NCBI GenBank assembly: GCA_036251935.1
Contig: CP133967.1
Location: forward strand, 381,488 to 445,487
Origin: Orbaceae bacterium lpD04
Lineage (GTDB): Bacteria > Pseudomonadota > Gammaproteobacteria > Enterobacterales > Orbaceae
Direction of reading: 5' to 3'
DNA length: 64,000 nucleotides
Shown: piece by piece, positions 1 to 9,639 of the stretch
Numbering within the stretch: position 1 is the first letter of the stretch
Layout of the letters: every line of letters starts with the position of its first letter
The notes under the pieces: generated by a model
Databases searched by the model: none
What the model was told of the DNA's origin: nothing
The model's input: only the letters and a program-made list of their open reading frames with translations
Program-made: the position numbers and the translations under genes

Positions 1-322
1 GCTGGCGGATTTTGGTGACAACTTTACCTGATATATAAGTTAAGCAATAAGATGCGATATAATTGGTTACACCACGTAACAAAACTAGCCCAACTATATA
101 AAAAGGGACAACTAATAAAAAATCGCGATCACCAGCAGCAAATCCTTTATTGAGTAATGGATTAAGCAGTGATATTAGTGATGTATCAGATGTTGCGGCT
201 AATATTAAACAAATAATTGTTACAAATAAAATTAATTTAAACGAGACTAAATAAGGTAACAACCGTTTAAATGTTTTAATTGTTGAGACATCCTTGTCTA
301 ATACTTCATGATCAACTTTCAT
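1..322 (-). CDS. MsbA-type lipid A/phospholipid exporter, second tandem copy (partial)
   Basis: This is the first 107 codons of an ABC exporter whose remainder lies beyond the left edge. It starts at the ATG whose complement is at 320-322. The translation (MKVDHEVLDKDVSTIKTFK, then two hydrophobic membrane segments, a PLLNKGF motif and a YCLTYISGKVV stretch) matches the amino-terminal transmembrane domain of MsbA. It closely resembles the gene just upstream (PLLDNGL and YCLSWVSGKVV at the same positions). The start codon lies 11 bases inside the end of the upstream gene, so the two are probably translated together. MsbA exporters work as homodimers; this pair might instead form a heterodimer, which is inference. 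The nucleotide-binding domain cannot be seen. Confidence 0.85.
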   Translation of the reverse strand, partial: MKVDHEVLDKDVSTIKTFKRLLPYLVSFKLILFVTIICLILAATSDTSLISLLNPLLNKGFAAGDRDFLLVVPFYIVGLVLLRGVTNYIASYCLTYISGKVVTKIRQ

Positions 323-2141
323 TATCAGTCCTATTACTATTTAAATTATTGTCAGCTAATAATTCTTCCTCAGCCAACAATGAATTTGATACACCATTAA
401 ATTGCGTATCATGCATTCTTGCATATATACCATTTTTAACTAATAGCTGTGCATGATTACCTTGTTCAATAATTCTTCCATTATCGATAACCAAAATACG
501 ATCCGCATTTTGAATAGTTGATAAGCGGTGAGCAATAACAAGGGTCGTTCGATTTTTACATAATTCATTAAATGAAGATTGCACAGCAATTTCTGACTCA
601 GTATCTAGCGCTGAGGTTGCCTCATCTAAAATGATGATAGGATTATCGCGCAGTAATACACGCGCAATCGCAAGCCTTTGCCGCTGACCGCCTGATAATA
701 GCGTGCCATTATCGCCAACGATAGTATCAAGTCCATACTCCATTTGCTCAATAAAATCCATTGCATTGGCTCTTTTAGCCGCATCGATAATTTGTTCTCG
801 AGTATAATGCTCTGTTCGCCCATAAGCGATATTGTTTGCAATCGTGTCATGGAAAAGGTGTACTTGCTGTGATACTAATCCTATTTGTGAACGTAATGAC
901 GCTAGGGTATAGTCGCTAATATTGATGTCATCAATCATAATATTACCCGTTTCAATATCATAAAAACGAGTTAACAAGCTGGTAATGGTTGTTTTTCCTG
1001 AGCCGGAACGACCAACTAAAGCAATTGTTTCACCAGCTTTAATCTCAATATTGATATCATTAAGTGCTGGGCTATTTTGCGTTGGATAAGTATACGTAAC
1101 ATGTTTAAATTCAATATTGCCTTTTACTCTATCAACTTCTATCGTGCCGGTATCTTTTTCTAGTGGGGAGTCAAGCACAGCAAATAATGATTCGCAACCA
1201 ATAAACCCTTGTTGTAGCTGCACATGAACTGACGTGAGTTCACGCATTGGCCGCATAATTGCAACCATTGCAGAGAAGACTAATGTAAAAGATCCAGGGC
1301 TAATATCAATATAACTACTTGCGACAATATACAATACTATACCTAAGCCAATGGCTGCAATTAACTGCGTAACTGGCGATGATAAACTCGATATTGCCAT
1401 TATTTTTAACATGCCGCTGCGAACAACTTCGCTGGTTTCTTTAAAATTATCTTTTTCTTGCTGCTTTGCATTATAAATTAAGACTTCTTTATGACCTTTA
1501 AGCATTTGATCGGTAACGGTTGTAATTGTGCCAATCGATCGCTGCAAGGTTTTCATAATATCTTTAAATTTTTTGGCAATAAAATGTGCAGTTAACATAA
1601 CCAGAGGAATAATCACTAAAACAATAAGCGCTAACTGCCAGCTGCCATAAAACATGACGATTAATAAGCCTATTGCGTACATTGTTTCACGAACAATAAT
1701 TATGAGTGCATCAGATGAGGCTTGTGATACCATTTCAGCATTAAACGTGATTATTGAAACGGAGTCGCCCACCGAATTTTTATCGTGGTAGCTGACAGGG
1801 CTACGCATAAAATGAGAAAAAACCTGTTGGCGAAAGCTCATCACAACTTTACCCGATACCCATGATAAACAATAGGTTGATGCATAGTTGGTTAATCCTC
1901 GCAAGGTAATTAAGATAACAATGCCAATTGCAATCCAGATAATAAGTGAATAATCTTTATCCATTAACCCATTATCAAGTAACGGTTTAATTAGTGCTAA
2001 TAACCCAGATTCTGCGCCAGCATTTAATACTAACCCTATGATTGCAAAAATTAATGCATGACGATAAGGCTTAATATAAGGCCATAAGCGCTTGAATATA
2101 GCCCATGAATAGGATTTTTTTAGTTTTTTCGTAAATAACAT
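312..2141 (-). CDS. msbA: MsbA-type ABC exporter (lipid A flippase), first tandem copy
   Basis: This 609-residue protein has the MsbA layout: about six transmembrane helices in residues 1-320, then an ATPase domain with Walker A (GRSGSGKTT, about 378), the signature LSGGQRQR, Walker B ([12 protein letters not shown]) and an H-loop (IAHRLS). MsbA flips lipid A core across the inner membrane using ATP. Residues typical of MsbA, such as the WVSGKVVM stretch and EQMLKGHKEV-like region, are present. E. coli MsbA has 582 residues; this one has an extra, acidic and Asn-rich tail of about 25 residues after the ATPase domain. The ATG at 2139-2141 follows an AAGAGC ribosome site. The gene overlaps a second MsbA-like gene downstream. 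Which copy is the true lipid A flippase cannot be decided here. Confidence 0.88.
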   Translation of the reverse strand: MLFTKKLKKSYSWAIFKRLWPYIKPYRHALIFAIIGLVLNAGAESGLLALIKPLLDNGLMDKDYSLIIWIAIGIVILITLRGLTNYASTYCLSWVSGKVVMSFRQQVFSHFMRSPVSYHDKNSVGDSVSIITFNAEMVSQASSDALIIIVRETMYAIGLLIVMFYGSWQLALIVLVIIPLVMLTAHFIAKKFKDIMKTLQRSIGTITTVTDQMLKGHKEVLIYNAKQQEKDNFKETSEVVRSGMLKIMAISSLSSPVTQLIAAIGLGIVLYIVASSYIDISPGSFTLVFSAMVAIMRPMRELTSVHVQLQQGFIGCESLFAVLDSPLEKDTGTIEVDRVKGNIEFKHVTYTYPTQNSPALNDINIEIKAGETIALVGRSGSGKTTITSLLTRFYDIETGNIMIDDINISDYTLASLRSQIGLVSQQVHLFHDTIANNIAYGRTEHYTREQIIDAAKRANAMDFIEQMEYGLDTIVGDNGTLLSGGQRQRLAIARVLLRDNPIIILDEATSALDTESEIAVQSSFNELCKNRTTLVIAHRLSTIQNADRILVIDNGRIIEQGNHAQLLVKNGIYARMHDTQFNGVSNSLLAEEELLADNNLNSNRTDNES

Positions 2142-2654
2142 TTGCTCTTAATTATCCATATATAATTTATGACTATTTTATTTTCTGTGTGTGCTATCTG
2201 TAAATATCAATTTTTAAATACATTCGTTTTGTCAAAAGTTATAACCACTCGAATTATTTAATACTTTTAACATAAACTGGCCTTTTTTACCATAGAATCA
2301 AATGCGATTAATCATTTAGGCGTATCTTAAACATCGCCTATTTTGTAAATAGGTGCCTAATATCAAGGATATTTTAAATCTATATGTTTGATTGAAAGGG
2401 CTAGTTAACAGGGCGAAAGTTAACAAAATGTTATCGATTGATGTTTATCACTGCTAAAAATGTATTCATTAAGCGAAGTACACTCTAGGCTTTCTCTGTA
2501 TGATTTGATGTTATTAACACGCAATTTTGCACATTTTTAGTTAGTAAGTCTTTGCCTTAACACCTTTTGCATGATTATCACTTCACCATCAAATAATGTT
2601 ACAGTGTAAATGGCAACCTTATTTTTTATTGTCGCGATAGTTATTTAGTAAGGC
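2142..2654. other. Intergenic region between fhlA-like gene and msbA
   Basis: This 513-base AT-rich stretch lies downstream of the FhlA-type regulator and upstream of msbA, both on the minus strand, so it should hold the end of one transcript and the promoter of the next. One hairpin is visible: arms 2335-2343 and 2347-2355 with a three-base loop and one G-U pair. It could be a weak terminator, although no strong T run follows on the minus strand. I found no plausible open reading frame, RNA gene or sigma54 promoter in it. Confidence 0.5.
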
Positions 2655-4763
2655 TTATTCTTCAAGGCTAATATCTTTTGCTGAAATGCCTAAACGCTGC
2701 ATACGCGATAATAGTGTTGTGCGTTTTATACCTAAACGATTAGCTGCGCCACGTGGGCCGGCTACCACACCGTTAGTTTCTTTTAGAATTTTGATAATTT
2801 GTTCTTTAAGTTGCTGATCATGAGATTGATTAATCGGCTGCAATGATTTTATTACAAGATCGCTTTTGTTCGGTACCGAATTTGAGGGGGTATATTTATC
2901 ATCTAAACTTAAAAAAGAACGATTAATATGTAATGTCGGCCCTTTATTAATGATTACGGCGCGCTCAATAACATTGGCTAATTCACGAACATTACCAGGC
3001 CAGTGATATTCACTAAGCAATTTTAATGATTGTGATGAAATACTATCAATATTACGCTTCATCTGCTGAGAAAATCTTTCAATAAAAAACTGTACGAGTA
3101 GGGCTATATCACCATCACGTTCTCTTAATGGCGGGATTATAATTGGGAATACATTTAAACGATAAAATAGATCAGCTCTAAATCGTTTATCGATAATCAT
3201 TTGGGTTAAATCACAATTGGTGGCGGAAATAACACGTACATCAACAGCAATCGATTTATTGCTACCAAGGCGTTCAATTTCCCTTTCTTGCAATACTCGT
3301 AATAATTTGGGTTGTAATTCTAGCGGAATATCACCAATTTCATCAAGTAGCAAAGTACTACCTTGAGCAAGCTCGAAGCGACCAATTCGTTGCGTCGTTG
3401 CGCCGGTAAAAGCCCCTTTTTCATGACCAAAAAGCTCGCTTTCAAGCAAATTAGCAGGCACTGCTGAGCAGTTTATTTTGATCATTCTTTTATCGCTGCG
3501 CAGGCTATGTTGATGAATTGCCCTAGCAAATAATTCTTTACCCGTGCCTGTTTCACCAAGTAGCAGTACCGAACTATTACTTTTAGCAACCATTTCAACT
3601 TGTTCGAAAACTCGCCTAATAGCTAGGCTTTCACCAATAATCTCTTCAAATGTATCAATCGATTTAATCTCTTCGGTTAGATACAAGTTTTCATTCGCTA
3701 GAGAGTTATTTAAAGCATGTATATTTTTATAGATTTGAATATTATTGATAGCAACAAGAATTCGATCCGCAATGTGTTGAAATAATTTATTATTTTCAGC
3801 CGTAAATAATTGATTATTTTTATGCGCTAATAGAAATGACCCTTTTTTACGGCCATTAAGTAGTAATGGAATGCAAAATAGATCGGTCAAACAGTGATCT
3901 TGTAAGTTTTTAATATAATCAATATCTGAATTATCGATACATATAGCATCAATATTGAACAATTTAGGCTCATTTAGTGCATCTAATTGACTAATTAAGG
4001 TATTTTGTTTGATAGGCGTACAAGTCGTTTTGATTGGCGTTCTTATCGTATTATAGGTTGAATAAAATGGTGTCACATTTGGTTTATGATTTGACGGCAG
4101 TATAAAACCAACATAGTCGATATCAAAAAATTCAATAATCGCTTTGGATAATAACTGCATTATGGTGTCTAAATGATGCGTTGAGACAATAATATTAGTA
4201 ATATCGACCAAAATATGATCTTCAAGATGAGCTTTATTTAGAACAATATTTTCTTCACTTAGATGTTGTATAATTGAAAATCCCTTAAATATATTTTCAA
4301 TTAAATGGGCTATTTGGCTAAAAACGATGATATCGGCTGCATTAAAGTCTTGATTTGATACATTGATAAATTCGATAGCTGAGCGGAGATGGTCATCACA
4401 ATACAACGGAATATGATAAGTACAATAATCATTGCGATAGAATGATTCGGGTATTTTATTATTAGCTTTCGGTGATGCTTTGTTGTAATAGTTGACTTGG
4501 TTGCTAATCAAACTTACCTTGGTATCAAGGCATCGTTTTTCATGTTGTAAGTATGTTTGACCTGATCGGAGATTAACCATCGCCAAGATAGTGATATTGA
4601 GATTAAACAATTCAACGATAATATTGATCTGATCGATACTGCTAAATTTATTAGACAATGCCGCAACATTATCAAGACAGTTTTTAATTGTTTGATTAAC
4701 AGTATTTAAATTGAATGGTTGTTTTGAACACTCTTGCATTGCCAAAATGGTCTCTTTTTTCAT
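2655..4763 (-). CDS. fhlA: FhlA-type sigma54-dependent transcriptional activator
   Basis: This 702-residue protein is a bacterial enhancer-binding protein. The amino-terminal 370 residues look like two GAF-type sensor domains, as in FhlA, which binds formate. The AAA+ domain follows, with Walker A GETGTGKE (about 403-410), the sigma54-contacting GAFTGA loop (about 450-455) and Walker B LLLDEIGD (about 472-479). A Fis-type helix-turn-helix ends the protein ([20 protein letters not shown]). FhlA activates formate hydrogenlyase and hyp genes in enterobacteria; its position directly after hypF supports that name. The reading frame can be extended to a TTG at 4764-4766, but the ATG at 4761-4763 (MKKE) is the more likely start. 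The sensor half is less conserved, so the effector is inferred from context. Confidence 0.85.
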   Translation of the reverse strand: MKKETILAMQECSKQPFNLNTVNQTIKNCLDNVAALSNKFSSIDQINIIVELFNLNITILAMVNLRSGQTYLQHEKRCLDTKVSLISNQVNYYNKASPKANNKIPESFYRNDYCTYHIPLYCDDHLRSAIEFINVSNQDFNAADIIVFSQIAHLIENIFKGFSIIQHLSEENIVLNKAHLEDHILVDITNIIVSTHHLDTIMQLLSKAIIEFFDIDYVGFILPSNHKPNVTPFYSTYNTIRTPIKTTCTPIKQNTLISQLDALNEPKLFNIDAICIDNSDIDYIKNLQDHCLTDLFCIPLLLNGRKKGSFLLAHKNNQLFTAENNKLFQHIADRILVAINNIQIYKNIHALNNSLANENLYLTEEIKSIDTFEEIIGESLAIRRVFEQVEMVAKSNSSVLLLGETGTGKELFARAIHQHSLRSDKRMIKINCSAVPANLLESELFGHEKGAFTGATTQRIGRFELAQGSTLLLDEIGDIPLELQPKLLRVLQEREIERLGSNKSIAVDVRVISATNCDLTQMIIDKRFRADLFYRLNVFPIIIPPLRERDGDIALLVQFFIERFSQQMKRNIDSISSQSLKLLSEYHWPGNVRELANVIERAVIINKGPTLHINRSFLSLDDKYTPSNSVPNKSDLVIKSLQPINQSHDQQLKEQIIKILKETNGVVAGPRGAANRLGIKRTTLLSRMQRLGISAKDISLEE

Positions 4764-4880
4764 CAATTTTATTTCTATTGTTATATCGGTAATATATCAT
4801 ATTAGTTAATGGCATTAAAAATTATTGTCATCACATTTGTGATATAACTCAGGTTAAAAAAACCAATATGTTTAATAAGG

Positions 4881-7202
4881 TTAAACATCAGTTTTTATCG
4901 TTTTATTACTCAATTTTGCTGCGGCAATAACTGATTGCCCAAATGAGATCCCACCATCATTACATGGTAAACTATGCGGCAGTAAAACCGTATAGTTTGA
5001 TAGATATTGTAAGAGTAGCTTACGTAATAGTTTATTTTGCAGTACGCCGCCACTAAGGACGATAATATCACTTTTATTTTGCTTACTTGCCCGCTTTGCT
5101 AAATCGGCCATTGCATAAGCGAAAGCATGGTGAAAAGCGTAAGCCTTAGCAGCTTGGCTATCTTGGCAGTTAAACCATTGGCGCCAAAAATAAGCTAAAT
5201 TTAGCGTCATATTTTCATTTACCGGCATGGTTAATAATGGGATGGTTTGCCCCTGATAACTGGTAGCAATCGCTTCAAGTTTACATGCGCCTTCACCTTC
5301 CCAGCTCAATGTTTTAGGCGTGATACCTAATGCGCAAGCAACGGCATCAAATAGTCGGCCTGCTGATGAAGCAAGTGGGCTATTAATTTGTTGTTTTATA
5401 CTTCGCTCAATTAAAGATAGGGTATTGGCATCGATATCAATCAAACTATTTATTATCTGCGGTATTTTTTCTGGCACGAAGCTAATGCAATGTGCTAATA
5501 AGTTACGCCATGGCTGGCGTGATGCCAAATCGCCGCCGGGTAAGGCAACAGCAGGTAATCCACCTAATTTATGGCAGTTAATATAATCAAACAAGACACA
5601 TTCCGCGCCCCAAAGCTTGCCATCTTGACCATAACCAAGCCCATCAAGTGCTAAGCCGATAACTTTAGAACCATTTAGTGGATAATTATGTTCAGCTAAG
5701 CATGAAACAAGATGTGCATGGTGATGTAACGTTTTGATAAGTGGAATATTTAGCTCTTGACTCATTTGCTGAGCATATTGGTGGCTAATATAGTTTGGAT
5801 GCGCATCGGCAACAATGCATTGTAATGTTGGCCGATAAATTTCGAGCCATTTTTTTATGGTATCTTGCCATTGTTTTATTGCAGATGCAGAAATAAGATC
5901 GCCTAAGTGCTGGCTAACTAACGCTTTTTGATTATGGACGAGGCAAAATGTGTTTTTAAGATCAGCGCCTACAGCAAGTATTGTTGGTGCATTTTCAAGT
6001 CCGATAGGAAGCGCTAAGGGATCTGGCACATAACCTCTTGAGCGCCTTATAGTTTCAATGCTTTGTGGCTGAAGGCGAATAACCGAGTCATCAGCGCGTT
6101 GAATAATTTTTCGATCATGTAAAAGCCAGTAATCAGCTATTCGAGCTAACTCAGTTAGTGCACTTTGGTTATCTAAAGCTGGGGGTTGACTGTTGGCATT
6201 TGCCGATGTCATAACTAATGGGTGAGCATATTTTTTAGCAAGTAAATACTGTAATGGGTTAGCCGGTAACATCAAACCGATATCGGTTTGATCAGGAAAA
6301 ACAGCCTCGTGAATAGGAATATCGTGTTTTGCTCGAAGTAATACAATAGGTGCAGCTTGGCTCGTTAATATCTGTTTAATTTTGATCACATTAACCGAAG
6401 GATCTACGCATGCATCTAACCAATCAATATTTGGGATCATAACGGCGAAAGGTTGATGCGGACGGTTTTTGCGTTTACGTAGTAAATTGATGGTATCTAT
6501 TTGCTGCGCATCACACACAAGATGAAAACCACCTAAGTTTTTCATTGCAATTATTTTACCTTGCTTTAGATATTCGACAACTAAATCTAAAGCTGACTCG
6601 GCTTGTGCAAGGGCTATACCATCAGTGCCAGTGCACCATATTTGTGGCCCACAAATAGGACAAGCCGTTGGCTCAGCATGAAAACGCCGATCAGTTGGGT
6701 CGTGATACTCTTTTTGACAGTTTATGCACAGCTCGAAGTCCTGCATCGTAGTATTTGTTCTATCATAAGGAATATCTTTAATAATGGTAAATCTTGGACC
6801 GCAATGAGTGCAATTAATAAAAGGATAGTGAAAACGTCTATCTTGATTTTGTTCGAGTTCAGCTAAGCAGTTAGGGCATGTCGCTGCATCAGGTACAATT
6901 AACGTATCAATGGTATTTAATTGACTTTTGATAATCGTAAAATCTGCTGGCTGACATGGCCAGTGGTAACTATCACAACTCATTTCATCAATTCTAGCAA
7001 GCGTTGGCAATTCATCTGTTAAGGACTGTAAGAAAAGGTCTATATTGTTACTTTGCCAAAGCTTAATTAAAACGCCGGAACCATCATTGTAAACATGGCC
7101 AACTAGATGATATCGGTTAGCTAATTGCCAGACAAAAGGACGAAATCCAACCCCTTGAACTTTTCCTTTTACCCGAACCATAATGCCGTTACTAGTTGCC
7201 AT
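4881..7202 (-). CDS. hypF: Hydrogenase maturation carbamoyltransferase HypF
   Basis: HypF (773 residues) makes the cyanide ligand precursor for the [NiFe] site by carbamoylating the carboxy-terminal cysteine of HypE with carbamoyl phosphate and ATP. Domains run in the expected order: an acylphosphatase domain (residues 5-95, VQGVGFRPFVW), two zinc-finger units with cysteines at 109/112, 131/134, 159/162 and 181/184, a YrdC-like domain (about 205-390) and a Kae1-like carbamoyltransferase domain (GVGADLKNTFC onward, with the metal-binding HHHAH at about 515 and LSGGVLQN near 725). The ATG at 7200-7202 follows an AAAGG site. It lies 28 bases downstream of hypE on the same strand. The length matches E. 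coli HypF (750). Confidence 0.95.
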   Translation of the reverse strand: MATSNGIMVRVKGKVQGVGFRPFVWQLANRYHLVGHVYNDGSGVLIKLWQSNNIDLFLQSLTDELPTLARIDEMSCDSYHWPCQPADFTIIKSQLNTIDTLIVPDAATCPNCLAELEQNQDRRFHYPFINCTHCGPRFTIIKDIPYDRTNTTMQDFELCINCQKEYHDPTDRRFHAEPTACPICGPQIWCTGTDGIALAQAESALDLVVEYLKQGKIIAMKNLGGFHLVCDAQQIDTINLLRKRKNRPHQPFAVMIPNIDWLDACVDPSVNVIKIKQILTSQAAPIVLLRAKHDIPIHEAVFPDQTDIGLMLPANPLQYLLAKKYAHPLVMTSANANSQPPALDNQSALTELARIADYWLLHDRKIIQRADDSVIRLQPQSIETIRRSRGYVPDPLALPIGLENAPTILAVGADLKNTFCLVHNQKALVSQHLGDLISASAIKQWQDTIKKWLEIYRPTLQCIVADAHPNYISHQYAQQMSQELNIPLIKTLHHHAHLVSCLAEHNYPLNGSKVIGLALDGLGYGQDGKLWGAECVLFDYINCHKLGGLPAVALPGGDLASRQPWRNLLAHCISFVPEKIPQIINSLIDIDANTLSLIERSIKQQINSPLASSAGRLFDAVACALGITPKTLSWEGEGACKLEAIATSYQGQTIPLLTMPVNENMTLNLAYFWRQWFNCQDSQAAKAYAFHHAFAYAMADLAKRASKQNKSDIIVLSGGVLQNKLLRKLLLQYLSNYTVLLPHSLPCNDGGISFGQSVIAAAKLSNKTIKTDV

Positions 7203-7230
7203 TAAAGGACCTTTATCAATTATTATTCGT

Positions 7231-8244
7231 TTAACAAATACGTGGCAATGGTTCGTTATGTGGTAAATCTAATAAACGTTCAATGCCATATAATCCTTGT
7301 AATGTGACGTTTCTTTTTGTAACAACCTCACCAATTGATTTAGCATTAATACCTAATGGGTGGCGATGTAAGGATTGCAGTACTTGAAGCTCACATTCTG
7401 GCGATACAACAATGACAACTTTACCCTCATTGGCAAAATTAAGCGGATCTAAACCTAATAATTCACAAAGTCCTCTTACTGTAGATTGGAGTGGAAGCTC
7501 ACTTTCTATGATTTTCATACCATAACCGCTACCTTGCATAAATTCATGTAATACCGCATTAACGCCCCCTCGAGTTGCATCTCTTATCGCGCGCACACCA
7601 TCTATTGTATGTAGATGATGTATTAACGAATAAAGTGGTGCACAGTCACTGCTTAGTGCGCCAATCAGCCCGAGTTTTTCTCTAATATTTAAGATTGTTG
7701 CGCCGTGATCACCAAGGGTGCCACTGACAATAATTTTGTCACCCTCTTTGATATGCGCCATACCCCAATTAATTTGAGTTGGGATAGCTCCAATACCTGC
7801 GGTATTAATAAATATTTTATCTACCGCGCCGTTGGGAACGACTTTAGTATCTCCAGTTACAATAGTTACACCTGCTTCTTTAGCTGTTTTTGCCATACTA
7901 TCGGCAATTTCTTGTAAAGTGCAAATGGGTAATCCTTCTTCAAGAATAAATCCACATGATAAATAAAGAGGGATTGCGCCACCTACGGCAAGATCATTAA
8001 CAGTGCCACAAACCGCTAATTTACCTATATCACCACCAGGAAAAAAAATCGGGTCGATAACATAGCTATCGGTGCTAAATGCCATGCGATCACCAAGCTG
8101 AGTTAATTCGGTTAGTTTTATCTTTGCTTGATCCTCATGTGCTTGTAGGAATGAGTTATCAAAAGCGCGCATAAAAATTTGATCGATTAATTCGGTTGAT
8201 GCAAGGCCACCACTACCATGAGCAAGTGAGATTGTTTTTATCAT
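7231..8244 (-). CDS. hypE: Hydrogenase maturation protein HypE
   Basis: HypE (337 residues) dehydrates the carbamoyl group carried on its last cysteine to a thiocyanate, the cyanide donor for the hydrogenase iron. The protein ends in PRIC, the diagnostic carboxy-terminal cysteine tail, and starts with the AIRS/PurM-like SLAHGSGG motif. A TGDTKVV ATP-binding segment and a RDATRGG motif are in place. The start codon overlaps the hypD stop codon (ATGA arrangement at 8241-8244), which indicates translational coupling. Confidence 0.95.
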   Translation of the reverse strand: MIKTISLAHGSGGLASTELIDQIFMRAFDNSFLQAHEDQAKIKLTELTQLGDRMAFSTDSYVIDPIFFPGGDIGKLAVCGTVNDLAVGGAIPLYLSCGFILEEGLPICTLQEIADSMAKTAKEAGVTIVTGDTKVVPNGAVDKIFINTAGIGAIPTQINWGMAHIKEGDKIIVSGTLGDHGATILNIREKLGLIGALSSDCAPLYSLIHHLHTIDGVRAIRDATRGGVNAVLHEFMQGSGYGMKIIESELPLQSTVRGLCELLGLDPLNFANEGKVVIVVSPECELQVLQSLHRHPLGINAKSIGEVVTKRNVTLQGLYGIERLLDLPHNEPLPRIC

Positions 8245-9359
8245 ATAAGATCACTTTGTCGATATTGATAATAAGCAGCGCAGGCCCCTTCAGAAGAGAC
8301 CATTAACGCGCCATAAGCTGACGTTGGTGTACATGTTTGACCAAAAAGGGGACAATTAATGGGTTTACAGCGGCCGGTTAACACATCACCACAGCGGGCA
8401 TTTGGATCATCTTGCTGGCAATGACGTTTGGTATTAAAACGTAATTCAGCATCATATTCTCGATATTTTTCGTTTAGTCGAACACCCGAATCTAATATTT
8501 TACCAAGTCCACGCCATTCATCGTTACCTTGTAAGGTGAATACTTGGTTAATTACTGCTTGGGCCGCGGTATTGCCTTTATCTGCAACAATTCGTCGATA
8601 TTGGTTTTCTACCAAGTATTGCTGTTTGATTAATTGCATTAAAATCATGATCACACTTTGTAATATATCAACTGGCTCAAAGCCGCTAATTACAACGGGT
8701 TTAGCGTAATCTTGGCTAATAAATTCATAAGGCTTAATACCAATTATCATACTCAGATGACCTGGGCCTAAAAAAGCATCAATTTTGATGTCAGGCAATG
8801 CTAATAATGCTTTTAAGGTTGGTATAATACAAATATGCTGGCAAAGTAAACTAAAATTGCTTAACTGTAGTTGTTTGGCTTGCAAAATGGTTAATGCAAT
8901 GCCTGGCATTGTCGTTTCGAATCCTAAGCCAAATAAAACAATCTGTTTTTCAGGATTAAGTTTTGCCAGTTTTAATGCATCGAGTGGCGAGTAAATGATA
9001 CGAATATCATGACCTTCCCCTCTTATTGTTAACAATGAACCTTGTTGACCAGGAACTCGCATTGCATCACCAAAGGTACAAAACATTACATTAGGCTGCT
9101 TTGCTATATCAATGCAGGTATCAATTCTTCCCATTGGTAACACGCAAACAGGGCAGCCAGGCCCATGGATAAAATTAATCTCTGGCGGAAGTAGTTGGTC
9201 TAGGCCAAATTTAAAAATAGCATGCGTATGGCCCCCACAAACTTCCATAATATTAAGCGGAGAATCTTTGGTAAAAACCGTCTTTTTTACTAATGCATTA
9301 ATTTGGTTTAATAATGATTTGACTGCATTAGGTGCTCTAAATTCATCAATAAACTGCAT
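8241..9359 (-). CDS. hypD: Hydrogenase maturation protein HypD
   Basis: HypD (372 residues) is the iron-sulfur scaffold on which, together with HypC, the Fe(CN)2CO unit is put together. The family motifs are all visible: MEVCGGHTHAIFKFG, GPGCPVCVLP, TFGDAMRVPG and FGLGFETTMP, and a carboxy-terminal cysteine set for the [4Fe-4S] cluster (residues about 322-360, including RCGDVLTGRCKP and CPLFG). The ribosome site GGAG lies inside the last codons of hypC. Its length equals that of E. coli HypD (373). Confidence 0.95.
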   Translation of the reverse strand: MQFIDEFRAPNAVKSLLNQINALVKKTVFTKDSPLNIMEVCGGHTHAIFKFGLDQLLPPEINFIHGPGCPVCVLPMGRIDTCIDIAKQPNVMFCTFGDAMRVPGQQGSLLTIRGEGHDIRIIYSPLDALKLAKLNPEKQIVLFGLGFETTMPGIALTILQAKQLQLSNFSLLCQHICIIPTLKALLALPDIKIDAFLGPGHLSMIIGIKPYEFISQDYAKPVVISGFEPVDILQSVIMILMQLIKQQYLVENQYRRIVADKGNTAAQAVINQVFTLQGNDEWRGLGKILDSGVRLNEKYREYDAELRFNTKRHCQQDDPNARCGDVLTGRCKPINCPLFGQTCTPTSAYGALMVSSEGACAAYYQYRQSDLI

Positions 9360-9366
9360 TTCAATA

Positions 9367-9639
9367 TTACTCCTTCCCTATGAATAATACACCGACATCA
9401 GGTTCTTCTTCTTGCATAGCATTAAGGAAGGATAGTGTTTGTTTTGCCTCATCTTCATCTAACATACTCATTGCAAAACCAACATGAACTAAAACCCATT
9501 GGCCGATAGTGATAGGTTTATTGTTACTTGTAACGAGTGAAATATCGATCTCACGCCCAATACCATTTACTTCTGCAATTGCGATATGAGGTAAATTTTT
9601 ATCAATGCTTACAATTTGGCAAGGGATCCCTATACACAT
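9367..9639 (-). CDS. hypC: Hydrogenase maturation chaperone HypC
   Basis: HypC (90 residues) is the small chaperone that binds HypD and the hydrogenase large subunit through its amino-terminal cysteine. The open frame extends nine codons further upstream, but HypC proteins begin Met-Cys-(Ile/Leu)-(Gly/Ala)-(Ile/Val)-Pro and the cysteine must be residue 2 after the initiator. The ATG at 9637-9639 gives exactly MCIGIPCQI and has a GGAG ribosome site about 8 bases before it, so that start was chosen. It overlaps the end of hypB by 10 bases. The VGFAMSMLDEDEA segment is the usual HypC carboxy-terminal helix region. Confidence 0.95.
   Translation of the reverse strand: MCIGIPCQIVSIDKNLPHIAIAEVNGIGREIDISLVTSNNKPITIGQWVLVHVGFAMSMLDEDEAKQTLSFLNAMQEEEPDVGVLFIGKE

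Noticed and set aside
2142-2654. Sigma54 promoter or small gene upstream of msbA
   Set aside because: No TGGCAC-N5-TTGC pattern and no credible reading frame was found.
4764-4766. TTG start for the FhlA-type regulator
   Set aside because: An ATG follows immediately (4761-4763) and gives a more usual start.
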